DNA of 12,597 nucleotides from Gallionellaceae bacterium (GTDB lineage Bacteria > Pseudomonadota > Gammaproteobacteria > Burkholderiales > Gallionellaceae): the NCBI GenBank assembly GCA_021731185.1, contig JAKFXW010000231.1, positions 1 to 12,597 of the forward strand, written 5' to 3'. How positions within the stretch are numbered: position 1 is the stretch's first letter; the number at the start of each line of letters is the position of its first letter. Shown here piece by piece: positions 4,848 through 12,439 of this stretch. Both the position numbers and the translations under genes were made by a program. The notes below the pieces were generated by a model. That model worked only from the letters and a program-made list of their open reading frames with translations. It had not been told where the DNA came from and searched no databases.

Positions 4848-5373
4848 GAGACAAATTGGAGTGTAGCTCATGATTCAGCAACCAGCGTTTAATGTCGAGC
4901 GCACTGCCATTACGTTGCTGCATAAATCCGCCCAAGCCAGATTTACTCAACACACGATGACAAGGAATAATGATGGGTATCGGGTTTGTGCCACATGCGC
5001 CACCCACTGCGCGCGCGCTGGAATACAGCAGCGTAGCGAGCTCGCCATATTGTTGCGTGCGACCAGTGGGGATGTCACGAATCACCTGCCACACTTTGGT
5101 TTGATGCGCTGTGCCCGTTAGATGGAGCGGTAGATCAAATTGAAAAGCGGCATCAGAAAAATACGCCGCCAATTGCTTGCACACTTCGCGAGCCAATGGC
5201 GTGTGGGCTTGTGCGGCTGTACCCGCAAGGAGTACGCCGGTGGGTACCCGGCAGCTCTGCTGCCACCCTACCGCTGCACCTGTGCTGAGGAACTCAAGTG
5301 CGTTTAATGCAGCGTCATCGCAGCGTATGCCGAGCAATCCAAATGGAGCTAAGAATTTAGCTTGATAATTCAT
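4840..5373 (-). CDS. ogt: Methylated-DNA--protein-cysteine methyltransferase
   Basis: This suicide repair protein moves the alkyl group from O6-alkylguanine in DNA to its own cysteine. The C-terminal half is canonical: TKVWQVIRDIPTGRTQQYGE with the DNA-binding helix-turn-helix (about 92-111), ARAVGGACGTNPIPIIIPCH with nucleophile Cys138, then RVLSKSGLGGF and IKRWLLNHE. Length is 177 residues. The N-terminal domain is weakly conserved, and residues about 33-52 (AAVGWQQSCRVPTGVLLAGT) are encoded by a hairpin-forming DNA segment, suggesting a repeat was captured in frame. I cannot tell ogt from an adaB-type name by sequence alone; it is not the two-domain Ada regulator, since the Ada N-terminal and AraC domains are absent. 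The 3' end overlaps xerD by 8 bases. Confidence 0.93.
   Translation of the reverse strand: MNYQAKFLAPFGLLGIRCDDAALNALEFLSTGAAVGWQQSCRVPTGVLLAGTAAQAHTPLAREVCKQLAAYFSDAAFQFDLPLHLTGTAHQTKVWQVIRDIPTGRTQQYGELATLLYSSARAVGGACGTNPIPIIIPCHRVLSKSGLGGFMQQRNGSALDIKRWLLNHELHSNLSHE
5239..5272. repeat. Hairpin-forming insert within ogt
   Basis: GGCAGC (5250-5255) and GCTGCC (5259-5264) form a perfect stem with a TCT loop; outside it GGTGGGT (5239-5245) can pair imperfectly with ACCCTACC (5265-5272) with an internal loop. GTAC occurs three times nearby (5219, 5232, 5244) at 12-13 base spacing. The structure resembles a small palindromic intergenic repeat but lies in frame within the variable N-terminal part of ogt. 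Confidence 0.5.
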
Positions 5374-5482
5374 TTTGCATATTCATGGTTAGTGAAACTT
5401 TGCCTTCTGCGTAATCTTTTGGAGTGTGTATGGAGGTACGGTTTTAAGAGCAGGCAAACTGTCCAAGCTAAAGTAACAGTTA

Positions 5483-6616
5483 TTACAATAGAACCAAGTT
5501 ATCCCTATGCACAAGCTCTTGCTCATCGACGTAACCGAGGATGCTTTCAATCTCATGGCTGGCATGACGGGCAATACGCTGCGCTTCGTCTGAATTGTAA
5601 TTGCTCAGGCCGCGAGCGATGTCTTGATTTTTTTCATTCAGAATAGCGACCACTTCGCCACGCTTGAAGTGTCCCACGACTTTAATCACGCCTATGGGCA
5701 GCAAGCTTTTACCGTCGGCGCGCAGTGCACGCACCGCTCCTGCATCCAGTACCAACTGACCGCTGACTTGCAGATGATCGGCCAGCCATTGTTTGCGTGC
5801 CGCCAGCGATAAGGTGGGTGCTTCAAGCAGTGTGCCGATGCTGATGCCATTCATTAAGCGTATGAGTACATCGGGTTCATGACCAGAAGCAATGACTGTA
5901 TGTGCGCCACTGCGTGCTGCACGTTTGGCCGCCAGAATTTTGGTTAACATACCGCCACGAGCGATGCTGCTTCCTGCACCACCTGCCATCGCTTCCAACT
6001 TTTCATCACCTGCCTGTGCCAATGTAACCAGTGTGGCCGTGCTGTCTTTGCGCGGGTCAGCGGTGTATAGACCGGTTTGGTCGGTGAGAATGATGAGCGC
6101 GTCCGCCTCAATTAAATTAGCAACCAGCGCGCCTAAGGTATCGTTGTCACCAAATTTAATTTCATCTGTAACGACCGTGTCATTCTCGTTAATAACAGGT
6201 ATTACACCAAGTGATAGCAAAGTACGCAGCGTAGAGCGTGCGTTGAGATAGCGTTCGCGATCAGCTAGATCAGCATGGGTGAGTAGCACCTGTGCGGTAT
6301 GCAAACCATATGCGCTAAAGCAGCTTTCATATACTTGCACTAAACCCATCTGGCCGACGGCAGCAGCAGCCTGCAATTCATGCACGGCACCGGGCCGCTG
6401 CTTCCAACCCAAGCGTTGCATACCTTCAGCAATTGCGCCGGATGACACCAATACAACTTCGTAGCCGGCTTTGCGCAATGTGGTAATTTGCTGCGCCCAA
6501 TTGTCGATGGCGTGCCTGTCCAGCCCTTCGCCTTGATTAGTGACCAAGCTGCTGCCGACTTTAACGACTATGCGTTTACATGTTGTTAAAGTAAATTTCA
6601 CTTGAGTGATTTTCAT
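5483..6616 (-). CDS. proB: Glutamate 5-kinase
   Basis: ProB phosphorylates glutamate to gamma-glutamyl phosphate, the first and feedback-controlled step of proline synthesis. The 377-residue product has an amino-acid kinase domain (about 13-265) with RIVVKVGSSLVTNQ, VSSGAIAEGM, LLTHADLADRERYLNA, PVINENDTV, FGDNDTLGALVA, LTDQTGLYTADPR and the GGMLTK loop (221-226), followed by a C-terminal PUA domain (about 280-360; DAGAVRALRADGKSLLPIGV). Length is normal for the two-domain form. ATG 6616 overlaps the obgE stop by 4 bases, so it is translated from the obgE mRNA. proA is not adjacent. No terminator is obvious in the 109 bases between its stop and the ogt start. Confidence 0.97.
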   Translation of the reverse strand: MKITQVKFTLTTCKRIVVKVGSSLVTNQGEGLDRHAIDNWAQQITTLRKAGYEVVLVSSGAIAEGMQRLGWKQRPGAVHELQAAAAVGQMGLVQVYESCFSAYGLHTAQVLLTHADLADRERYLNARSTLRTLLSLGVIPVINENDTVVTDEIKFGDNDTLGALVANLIEADALIILTDQTGLYTADPRKDSTATLVTLAQAGDEKLEAMAGGAGSSIARGGMLTKILAAKRAARSGAHTVIASGHEPDVLIRLMNGISIGTLLEAPTLSLAARKQWLADHLQVSGQLVLDAGAVRALRADGKSLLPIGVIKVVGHFKRGEVVAILNEKNQDIARGLSNYNSDEAQRIARHASHEIESILGYVDEQELVHRDNLVLL

Positions 6617-7683
6617 AAGGTGTCAGTAAAAGACTGAGTGTTGGCTGAGGCGAGTTCAGCCGCTTGTCGTTCCTGTTGAGCAGCTTGATTCAAATGTTCC
6701 ATGATGGCATAAACCAACTCTTTACAGCCCTCGCCGGTGATGGCGGAGATTGCAAAGTGACGAGTATGTGTGCCGAATTCTTGAAGGAAGCTGGCTATTT
6801 TTTCATCTCGCTCAGGCAGCAAGTCTAGTTTATTTAAGACTAGCCAGCGCGGTTTGTCATACAAAGCGGGATCATATTTTTTGAGCTCATTCAAAATGGC
6901 ATGGGCTTCATGCACTGAGTCTACGCCTTCGTGCATGGGCGCAAGATCCACCAGATGCAGCAACAGCCGGGTGCGCGCCAGATGGCGCAAAAATTGATGT
7001 CCCAGCCCCGCACCTTCTGCTGCGCCCTCGATTAAGCCAGGAATGTCTGCAATCACAAAACTTTTCTCAGGCGACACGCGCACTACGCCGAGATTGGGAT
7101 GAAGCGTGGTGAATGGATAGTCGGCCACTTTGGGGCGTGCGGCAGAAACAGCGCGTATGAATGTAGATTTGCCCGCATTTGGCATACCGAGCAAACCTAC
7201 ATCGGCCAGCACTTTCAGTTCTAATTGCAGTTCGCGCCGCTCACCTTCAGTACCCGGTGTGCTGCGGCGTGGTGCGCGGTTGGTGCTGGATTTGAAATGG
7301 ATATTACCCAAGCCACCCTTGCCGCCCTGGGCGAGTAATTTTTTGTCACCATCGTGCGCCAGATCAGCAATCTGCTCACCTGTTTCGATATCGGTGATGA
7401 CCGTGCCGACTGGCATAAGCAACACAATATCATCCGCGCCCTTGCCGTAACATGCCGCGCCGCGTCCGGGCTCACCATTTTTAGCGCGATGGATGCGGGC
7501 GAAGCGATAGTCCACCAGGGTGTTGATGTTGCGATCTGCCACCGCATAGACACTGCCGCCCCAGCCGCCATCGCCGCCATCGGGGCCACCCTTGTCGATG
7601 AATTTTTCGCGGCGAAAAGTTGCAGCACCGTTGCCACCATTCCCTGCGATCACTTCAATTTTTGATTCGTCTATAAATTTCAT
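6613..7683 (-). CDS. obgE: GTPase ObgE/CgtA, ribosome assembly factor
   Basis: Obg proteins bind the 50S particle late in assembly and link it to GTP/ppGpp level. The 356-residue product has the glycine-rich Obg domain (1-158; GNGGNGAATFRREKF, GGPDGGDGGWGGSVY, GKGGLGNIHFKSSTNRAPR), then a GTPase domain with G1 GMPNAGKST (166-174), switch I around YPFTTLHPNLGVV, G3 DIPGLIEGA (213-221), G4 NKLD (284-287) and G5 ISAITGEG (312-319). The tail (335-356) is short and lacks the long acidic extension found in E. coli. ATG 7683 gives the invariant MKFIDE start; its ribosome site is weak. It lies after a strong terminator following rpmA, so it may depend on read-through or on a promoter in the 75 bases at 7684-7758, where I cannot identify boxes confidently. 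Confidence 0.98.
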   Translation of the reverse strand: MKFIDESKIEVIAGNGGNGAATFRREKFIDKGGPDGGDGGWGGSVYAVADRNINTLVDYRFARIHRAKNGEPGRGAACYGKGADDIVLLMPVGTVITDIETGEQIADLAHDGDKKLLAQGGKGGLGNIHFKSSTNRAPRRSTPGTEGERRELQLELKVLADVGLLGMPNAGKSTFIRAVSAARPKVADYPFTTLHPNLGVVRVSPEKSFVIADIPGLIEGAAEGAGLGHQFLRHLARTRLLLHLVDLAPMHEGVDSVHEAHAILNELKKYDPALYDKPRWLVLNKLDLLPERDEKIASFLQEFGTHTRHFAISAITGEGCKELVYAIMEHLNQAAQQERQAAELASANTQSFTDTL

Positions 7684-7764
7684 TATCTTTTGGATGCTTT
7701 ACTTTTTTGAAGCCTTGCTGAGTTAATTTTGTTGCCGGGTAAATATTTTAGGGTAAATAAAAAA

Positions 7765-7790
7765 GCCCTATCGCAGGATAGGGCTTTTTT
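7765..7790. terminator. Strong intrinsic terminator after rpmA (bidirectional)
   Basis: GCCCTATC (7765-7772) and GATAGGGC (7777-7784) form a perfect 8-base stem with a GCAG loop. A-run 7759-7764 on one side and T-run 7785-7790 on the other make it terminator-like in both directions. It lies 22 bases beyond the rpmA stop on the - strand and separates the rplU-rpmA ribosomal unit from obgE-proB. Confidence 0.93.
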
Positions 7791-7811
7791 ATATTGACTT
7801 CTTATGTGTGC

Positions 7812-8069
7812 CTATGCTGCAACCACGCTTACTGTTTTGCGTTGATGCGGTCCTTTAACAGCGAACATAACTTTTCCCGTAATCGTGGCAAACAATGTGT
7901 GATCTTTGCCCATGCCAACGTTGTCGCCTGCGTGGAATTGTGTGCCGCGCTGACGCACGATAATGCTGCCTGCATTAATCAACTCGCCGCCGTAGCTTTT
8001 TATACCCAAGCGCTTCGAGTGTGAGTCGCGGCCGTTACTGGTACTGCCTCCGCCTTTTTTCGATGCCAT
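7812..8069 (-). CDS. rpmA: 50S ribosomal protein L27
   Basis: L27 sits at the peptidyl-transferase centre of the large subunit, where its N-terminus reaches the tRNA acceptor ends. The 85-residue protein is full length: MASKKGGGSTSNGRDSHSKR, then LGIKSYGGELINAGSIIVRQ and RGTQFHAGDNVGMGKDHTLFA. It starts with the mature-type sequence and lacks the short cleaved leader known in Firmicutes. GGGAG on the - strand lies just upstream of ATG 8069. It follows rplU by 18 bases and shares its promoter. Confidence 0.98.
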   Translation of the reverse strand: MASKKGGGSTSNGRDSHSKRLGIKSYGGELINAGSIIVRQRGTQFHAGDNVGMGKDHTLFATITGKVMFAVKGPHQRKTVSVVAA

Positions 8070-8087
8070 GTTACTGCTCCCTTAGCG

Positions 8088-8399
8088 TTAAGCTGAAATG
8101 CCGTCGATGCGGATTTCAGTATAGTTTTGACGATGACCTTGATGCTTTTGATAATGCTTACGGCGACGCATTTTGAAAATGCGAATTTTATCACCACGAC
8201 CATTTGAAATAATGGTTGCCGTAACTTTAGCGCCTGTCAGGAGTGGCTTGCCAACCGATACTGCATCGCCACTGCCAACCATTAATACTTTATCCAAAAT
8301 GATTGCACTGCCTATCTCACCAGCAATGGTTTCAACTTTAAGGGTTTCACCTTGAATGACGCGATATTGCTTACCGCCAGACTTAATTACTGCATACAT
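8088..8399 (-). CDS. rplU: 50S ribosomal protein L21
   Basis: L21 binds 23S rRNA in the large subunit. The 103-residue protein has the family start MYAVIKSGGKQYRVIQGETL and the basic C-terminal segment FKMRRRKHYQKHQGHRQNYT. The frame is open further upstream to 8516, but ATG 8399 is chosen for the conserved beginning and for TGAGGT just upstream on the - strand. It is the first gene of the rplU-rpmA unit, driven by the promoter at 8437-8464. Confidence 0.98.
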   Translation of the reverse strand: MYAVIKSGGKQYRVIQGETLKVETIAGEIGSAIILDKVLMVGSGDAVSVGKPLLTGAKVTATIISNGRGDKIRIFKMRRRKHYQKHQGHRQNYTEIRIDGISA

Positions 8400-8436
8400 A
8401 ACGACCTCATTTACGTGCGGTTTTACAGAGCCGCGC

Positions 8437-8464
8437 ATTATACACAAATGCGGCAAATCGTCAA
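8437..8464 (-). promoter_or_regulatory. Sigma-70 promoter of rplU-rpmA
   Basis: On the - strand TTGACG (8464-8459) is followed after 16 bases by a perfect TATAAT (8442-8437). The predicted start is near 8430, giving a leader of about 30 bases before the rplU ATG at 8399. The sequence just after the -10 box, GCGCGGC, is a GC-rich discriminator typical of growth-rate-controlled ribosomal promoters. hrcA begins divergently about 55 bases away. Confidence 0.85.
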
Positions 8465-8519
8465 AATGACTTTTCAATTTTGGACGACGTTGTAGGCAGG
8501 CAATGTTAGAATGCATGCC

Positions 8520-9539
8520 ATGTTAAATGATCGTGCCCAAATTTTACTCAAAACCTTGGTGGATCGCTATGTGAGTGATGGCCAGCCAGTTGGATCACGC
8601 GCCTTGCAGCAACTTTCCGGCCTGGAAGTCAGCTCTGCTACGATCCGCAATGTGATGGCCGAATTGGAGGAGATGAAATTGGTCAGCAGTCCTCATACCT
8701 CTGCAGGGCGTGTGCCCACAGCACTTGGCTATCGACTATTTATTGATACCTTGATGGTTGTGCAGCCGTTGGATAACACACGGGTGCAGCAGCTGGAACT
8801 TCAATTGCAACCAGATAATCCTTCACGTTTAATTAATCAGGCATCAAATTTACTGTCGGAGCTGACCCACTTTGCGGGCGTGGTAGCGAGTCCCCAGCGT
8901 GCAAATATCACGGTGCGGCAGATTGAATTTCTGCGCTTGTCAGAAAATCGGGTGTTGTTGATAATTGTCATGCCGGATGGTGAGGTGGAAAACCGAGTGC
9001 TGGTCACGCACAAGGATTATTCACAGTCGCAGTTGAATGAAGCGGGCAATTTTTTGAGTAAGCATTATGCAGATTGCGCTTTTCAGGATATACACCAGCG
9101 TATGCAAGTAGAATTACAGCAACTGCAACATGAGTTGACCGCGCTGATGAGTGCCGCGATGGTAGCCAGTGATGCAGTGATGTCCAGCAAGAATGAAAAT
9201 TATGTCATTAGTGGTGAACGTAAATTGCTGCACATAAATGATCTTTCTTCCAATATGAAGCAGTTGCGTAATTTGTTTGACGTATTTGAGCAAAAAACGG
9301 AATTGTTGCAACTGCTGAATGTGAGTCGCCATGCGCAAGGCGTACATATTTTTGTGGGAAGTGAATCAGGCATGCAAGGTCTGGAAGATTGTAGCGTAGT
9401 CAGCGCGCCCTACATGGTGGATGGACAAACAGTCGGCACCTTGGCCGTGGTGGGACCGAAACGCATGAATTATGAAAAAGTTATTCCTATTGTAGATATC
9501 ACCGCTAAATTACTGAGCAATGCCTTGTCGCTGCATTAA
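8520..9539 (+). CDS. hrcA: Heat-inducible transcription repressor HrcA
   Basis: HrcA represses groESL and dnaK operons by binding the CIRCE inverted repeat and is activated by GroEL. The 339-residue protein opens with the winged-helix domain (1-70; RAQILLKTLVDRYVSDGQPV, ATIRNVMAELEEMKLVSSPH, TSAGRVPTALGYRLFIDTL), followed by the GAF-like dimerisation region that includes FAGVVASPQRANITVRQIEF and ends VGTLAVVGPKRMNYEKVIPI VDITAKLLSNAL. ATG 8520 (MLNDRAQ) matches the family start; ATG 8511 would add three residues. No clear Shine-Dalgarno site precedes 8520. No CIRCE (TTAGCACTC-N9-GAGTGCTAA) is seen here, so its targets lie elsewhere. The 3' gap is filled by an inverted-repeat element. Confidence 0.96.
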   Translation: MLNDRAQILLKTLVDRYVSDGQPVGSRALQQLSGLEVSSATIRNVMAELEEMKLVSSPHTSAGRVPTALGYRLFIDTLMVVQPLDNTRVQQLELQLQPDNPSRLINQASNLLSELTHFAGVVASPQRANITVRQIEFLRLSENRVLLIIVMPDGEVENRVLVTHKDYSQSQLNEAGNFLSKHYADCAFQDIHQRMQVELQQLQHELTALMSAAMVASDAVMSSKNENYVISGERKLLHINDLSSNMKQLRNLFDVFEQKTELLQLLNVSRHAQGVHIFVGSESGMQGLEDCSVVSAPYMVDGQTVGTLAVVGPKRMNYEKVIPIVDITAKLLSNALSLH

Positions 9540-9554
9540 GCGGTACACCAAATA

Positions 9555-9680
9555 ATTCCAATTTCTGACAAACAGGAGCACAAGGCGGCAAGGATGAGGC
9601 GATGAAGACAGTACATTTGAGTACGGCTAGGAGCCGAAAACGAAGCCAACACTGTGATCGTTTTTATCAGGAATTGGAAT
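9555..9680. mobile_element. 126-base MITE-like element between hrcA and hemH
   Basis: The ends are 14-base inverted repeats with one mismatch: ATTCCAATTTCTGA (9555-9568) and TCAGGAATTGGAAT (9667-9680). TAA occurs at both edges (9553-9555 and 9680-9682), a possible 3-base target duplication. The interior has short palindromes (GTAC-N6-GTAC, GGCTAGGAGCC) and no reading frame, so it could only move with help from a transposase coded elsewhere. It ends 29 bases before the hemH start and so probably forms part of the hemH leader. A sequence like the right end and its flank appears at 2974-2989. Boundaries are my reading and may be off by a few bases. Confidence 0.7.
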
Positions 9681-9709
9681 AACAATAATTATGATGGGCG
9701 AAATGGTAG

Positions 9710-10801
9710 ATGATTTATCCAAGTGAGCCGCCCTACGCGCATGGCACAATAGAAAAAACGGCGATATTGCTGGTGAATCTAGGCACGCCGGATGCGCCCA
9801 CCGCGCAAGCTGTTAAACCTTATCTCAAGCAATTTCTCAGCGATTCGCGTGTAGTGGAAATCCCCAGATTGGTTTGGTGGTTCATCTTAAATGGTGTCAT
9901 TCTTAACGTCCGTCCAAAAAAATCAGCCGCAAAATATGCCTCAATCTGGATGTCGGAGGGTTCGCCGCTAAAAGTACATACCGAGCGCCAAGTTAAGCTG
10001 TTACTGGGTTATTTGGGCGAGCGTCAGCGTGATGTACCACTGGTTGTGGATTATGCCATGCGTTATGGCAACCCTTCTATACCCGGTGTATTGGCGAAAC
10101 TTAAAGCACAAAATTGCCAGCGTATTCTGCTTGTGCCGCTCTATCCGCAATACGCTGCCAGTGCAACAGCAACCGCATTCGACGCGGTGATGAGTGAATT
10201 ACTCAAGCAACGCAATATGCCCGCTTTGCGCACCATCAAACATTTTCACGACTACCCTGGCTATATCAAAGCATCCGCACAAAATATATTGGATGATTGG
10301 ATGACACATGGTCGACCAGAGCATCTGGTCATGAGTTTTCATGGCGTGCCGCGCTACACCTTAGACAAGGGCGATCCTTACCATTGCGAGTGTCTCAAAA
10401 CAGGTCGCTTGATTGCAGAAGCATTAGGGCTCAAAGCAGCGCAATACACGGTTAGCTTCCAGTCGCGCTTTGGCCGTGCTGAATGGATTAAGCCGTACAC
10501 CACAACCACACTCAAGGAATTAGGCAAGAAAAAAACCAAACGGGTAGACGTAGTATGCCCGGGTTTTGTTGCAGACTGTTTGGAGACACTGGAAGAAATC
10601 GCGATGGAAGGCAAGCACGATTTTCAACAGGCAGGCGGCGGGGAATATCACTACATTCCCTGTCTGAACGAACGATCCGATTGGATGCATGCCTTAACTG
10701 ATCTGGTAGTAGAAAATTTACAGGGCTGGCTGCAGAAACCTGATTCTGTTCAGCTTGAGCAGGCACGATTGCGCGCATTGGCACTCGGGGCGAAAAAATA
10801 G
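9710..10801 (+). CDS. hemH: Ferrochelatase
   Basis: HemH inserts Fe2+ into protoporphyrin IX, the last step of protohaem synthesis, at the cytoplasmic face of the membrane. The 363-residue product shows EPPYAHG at the start (typical of betaproteobacteria), ILLVNLGTPDAPTAQAVKPY (about 19-38), FLSDSRVVEIP, AMRYGNPSI, LVPLYPQYAASATATAFDA, the metal-site motif MSFHGVP with His211, then TVSFQSRFGRAEWIKPYT and CPGFVADCLETLEEIAMEG with Glu292, the catalytic His/Glu pair. ATG 9710 is the start that gives the family N-terminus; other nearby ATGs (9691, 9694, 9703) are in another frame. No transmembrane helix is evident. The short upstream region derives from the MITE-like element. Confidence 0.97.
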   Translation: MIYPSEPPYAHGTIEKTAILLVNLGTPDAPTAQAVKPYLKQFLSDSRVVEIPRLVWWFILNGVILNVRPKKSAAKYASIWMSEGSPLKVHTERQVKLLLGYLGERQRDVPLVVDYAMRYGNPSIPGVLAKLKAQNCQRILLVPLYPQYAASATATAFDAVMSELLKQRNMPALRTIKHFHDYPGYIKASAQNILDDWMTHGRPEHLVMSFHGVPRYTLDKGDPYHCECLKTGRLIAEALGLKAAQYTVSFQSRFGRAEWIKPYTTTTLKELGKKKTKRVDVVCPGFVADCLETLEEIAMEGKHDFQQAGGGEYHYIPCLNERSDWMHALTDLVVENLQGWLQKPDSVQLEQARLRALALGAKK

Positions 10802-10919
10802 TGACACAAGCCAATAGTAATTAATAATGTCAGAGTGGTAACAGCGCGAGTGTTGTAGCTCCCCGGTATCCTATTAGTTTAGAATCCTGTTTGTTTTACA
10901 ACTTTAAGGTATAGAAATT

Positions 10920-12152
10920 GTGGCACTGATTGTTCAAAAATATGGTGGTACATCTGTTGGCAGCGTAGAGCGTATGTTGAGCGTGGCGCGTCGCGTAGCC
11001 AAATACAAAGCGCAGGGGCATCAAATAGTGGTCGTGGTTTCTGCCATGAGTGGCGAGACAAATCGTTTGTTGGCTTTGGCTAAAAATATCCAGGATTCGC
11101 CCGATCCGCGCGAACTGGATGTGGTGCTGTCTACAGGTGAACAAGTGACCATTGGTTTGGTCGCCATGGCATTAATGCAGGTCGGGTTGAAGGCCAAAAG
11201 TTATACCGGCGCACAAGTGAAAATTCTGACCGACAATGCGTTTACCAAGGCTCGCATACTGAGTATAGAAGAGCAAAATGTTCGTCTCGACTTAGCCAAT
11301 GATTATGTGGTGGTGGTGGCTGGATTTCAGGGCGTAGACGAAAATGGCAATATCACCACGCTGGGGCGCGGCGGTTCTGATACAACAGGTGTGGCACTGG
11401 CAGCGGCACTGGGCGCGGACGAATGCCAGATTTACACCGACGTGGATGGTGTGTACACCACCGACCCGCGCATCGTGCCAGAAGCGCGGCGCTTAAAAAC
11501 CATCACCTTTGAAGAGATGTTGGAAATGGCGAGTTTAGGTTCAAAAGTATTGCAAATTCGTTCGGTGGAATTTGCCGGCAAATATAAGGTCAGACTGCGC
11601 GTGCTATCCAGCTTTCAGGATGAAGGTGAAGGCACGCTGATAACTTTTGAGGAAGATAAAGATATGGAACAGGCGATCATTTCAGGTATTGCTTTTAATC
11701 GTGACGAAGCTAAAATAACCGTGCGGGGCGTGCCTGATAGACCTGGTATTGCTTATCAAATCATAGGCCCGGTCAGCGACGCGAACATTGATGTCGATAT
11801 TATTATTCAGAACGTCAGCACGGATGGTACCACCGATTTTTCTTTTACCGTGCATCGCAATGAATTTTCCAAGGCGATGGAGATTCTGAAAAATAAAGTT
11901 CAAAAACACATCGGCGCAGCAGATGTAGTGGGCGATGACAAAACCGCAAAAGTATCAGTGGTCGGCGTGGGGATGCGTTCGCACGTAGGCATCGCCAGTA
12001 AAATGTTTCGCACTTTGGCTGAGGAGGGAATCAATATCCAAATGATCTCTACTTCCGAAATAAAAATCTCTGTCGTGATCGATGAAAAATATCTGGAACT
12101 GGCTGTGCGTGTGCTACACAAAGCGTTTGACTTGGACCAGGAAAGGATATAA
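10920..12152 (+). CDS. lysC: Aspartate kinase (LysC type, two ACT domains)
   Basis: Aspartate kinase phosphorylates aspartate, the first step to lysine, threonine, methionine and diaminopimelate. The 410-residue product is the monofunctional alpha-type enzyme; no homoserine dehydrogenase domain is fused. The kinase domain (1-250) has ALIVQKYGGTSVGSVERM, VVVSAMSGETNRLL, STGEQVTIGLVAMAL, VAGFQGVDENGNITTLGRGG, SDTTGVALAAALGADECQIY and TDVDGVYTTDPR. The regulatory region (about 260-410) has two ACT domains (ITVRGVPDRPGIAYQIIGPV; VSVVGVGMRSHVGIASKMFR and INIQMISTSEIKISVVID), implying feedback inhibition by lysine and/or threonine. The start is GTG 10920 with AAGG at 10906-10909, chosen for the invariant ALIVQKYGG beginning. 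Internal in-frame translation of a separate beta subunit is known for some LysC enzymes and was not assessed here. A tRNA promoter starts 5 bases after the stop. Confidence 0.97.
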   Translation: MALIVQKYGGTSVGSVERMLSVARRVAKYKAQGHQIVVVVSAMSGETNRLLALAKNIQDSPDPRELDVVLSTGEQVTIGLVAMALMQVGLKAKSYTGAQVKILTDNAFTKARILSIEEQNVRLDLANDYVVVVAGFQGVDENGNITTLGRGGSDTTGVALAAALGADECQIYTDVDGVYTTDPRIVPEARRLKTITFEEMLEMASLGSKVLQIRSVEFAGKYKVRLRVLSSFQDEGEGTLITFEEDKDMEQAIISGIAFNRDEAKITVRGVPDRPGIAYQIIGPVSDANIDVDIIIQNVSTDGTTDFSFTVHRNEFSKAMEILKNKVQKHIGAADVVGDDKTAKVSVVGVGMRSHVGIASKMFRTLAEEGINIQMISTSEIKISVVIDEKYLELAVRVLHKAFDLDQERI

Positions 12153-12156
12153 TTGT

Positions 12157-12191
12157 TTGACCTTTAGTGGGGATTGCGGTACTCTGCGCGG
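12157..12191 (+). promoter_or_regulatory. tRNA operon promoter with GC-rich discriminator
   Basis: TTGACC (12157-12162) and TACTCT (12180-12185) are spaced 17 bases apart, followed by GCGCGG (12186-12191), a discriminator typical of stringently controlled stable-RNA promoters. The predicted start is near 12192, a few bases before tRNA-Ser. It begins only 5 bases past the lysC stop. Confidence 0.75.
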
Positions 12192-12197
12192 CCTTTT

Positions 12198-12290
12198 GGA
12201 GAGATGGCCGAGTGGTCGAAGGTACTCCCCTGCTAAGGGAGCGTAGGGTTTATAGCCTTACCGAGGGTTCGAATCCCTCTCTCTCCGCCA
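12198..12290 (+). tRNA. tRNA-Ser(GCU)
   Basis: The sequence folds as a 93-base class II tRNA: acceptor stem GGAGAGA paired with TCTCTCC (12280-12286), discriminator G and encoded CCA at 12288-12290. The anticodon stem is CTCCC/GGGAG with loop CTGCTAA, anticodon GCT at 12232-12234, reading AGC and AGU serine codons. The long variable arm typical of serine tRNAs spans about 12242-12262. The T arm is GAGGG-TTCGAAT-CCCTC (12263-12279). It is the first of two tRNAs in one unit. Confidence 0.98.
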
Positions 12291-12313
12291 AAGAAGTTTT
12301 GTTGTCACACACC

Positions 12314-12390
12314 GCGCCCGTAGCTCAGATGGATAGAGTACTTGGCTACGAACCAAGGGGTCGGGCGTTCGAATCGCTCCGGGCGCACCA
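12314..12390 (+). tRNA. tRNA-Arg(ACG)
   Basis: The sequence folds as a 77-base cloverleaf: acceptor GCGCCCG paired with CGGGCGC (12380-12386), discriminator A and encoded CCA at 12388-12390. The anticodon stem CTTGG/CCAAG holds loop CTACGAA with anticodon ACG at 12348-12350; its A34 is normally edited to inosine by TadA so that it reads CGU, CGC and CGA. The T stem has one G-U pair. It is 23 bases downstream of tRNA-Ser and in the same transcript. Confidence 0.98.
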
Positions 12391-12398
12391 TCAAAACA

Positions 12399-12439
12399 AT
12401 GGCTTACAGACTAAATACTGTGAGCCATTTTTCTTTTTT
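12399..12439 (+). terminator. Intrinsic terminator of the tRNA-Ser/tRNA-Arg unit
   Basis: ATGGCTTACAG (12399-12409) pairs with CTGTGAGCCAT (12418-12428) through 11 pairs including one G-U, around an 8-base loop, followed by TTTTCTTTTTT. It begins 9 bases after the CCA of tRNA-Arg. Confidence 0.92.

Noticed and set aside
7130..7665. + strand frames of about 100 residues opposite obgE
   Set aside because: Antisense shadows of a highly conserved GTPase gene.
8400..8520. CIRCE operator in the hrcA-rplU gap
   Set aside because: No TTAGCACTC-N9-GAGTGCTAA pattern is present.
10802..10919. A lysC promoter or lysine riboswitch in the gap
   Set aside because: TAGAAT at 10880-10885 has no -35 box at proper spacing, and the 118-base gap is too short and lacks the folds of a lysine riboswitch.
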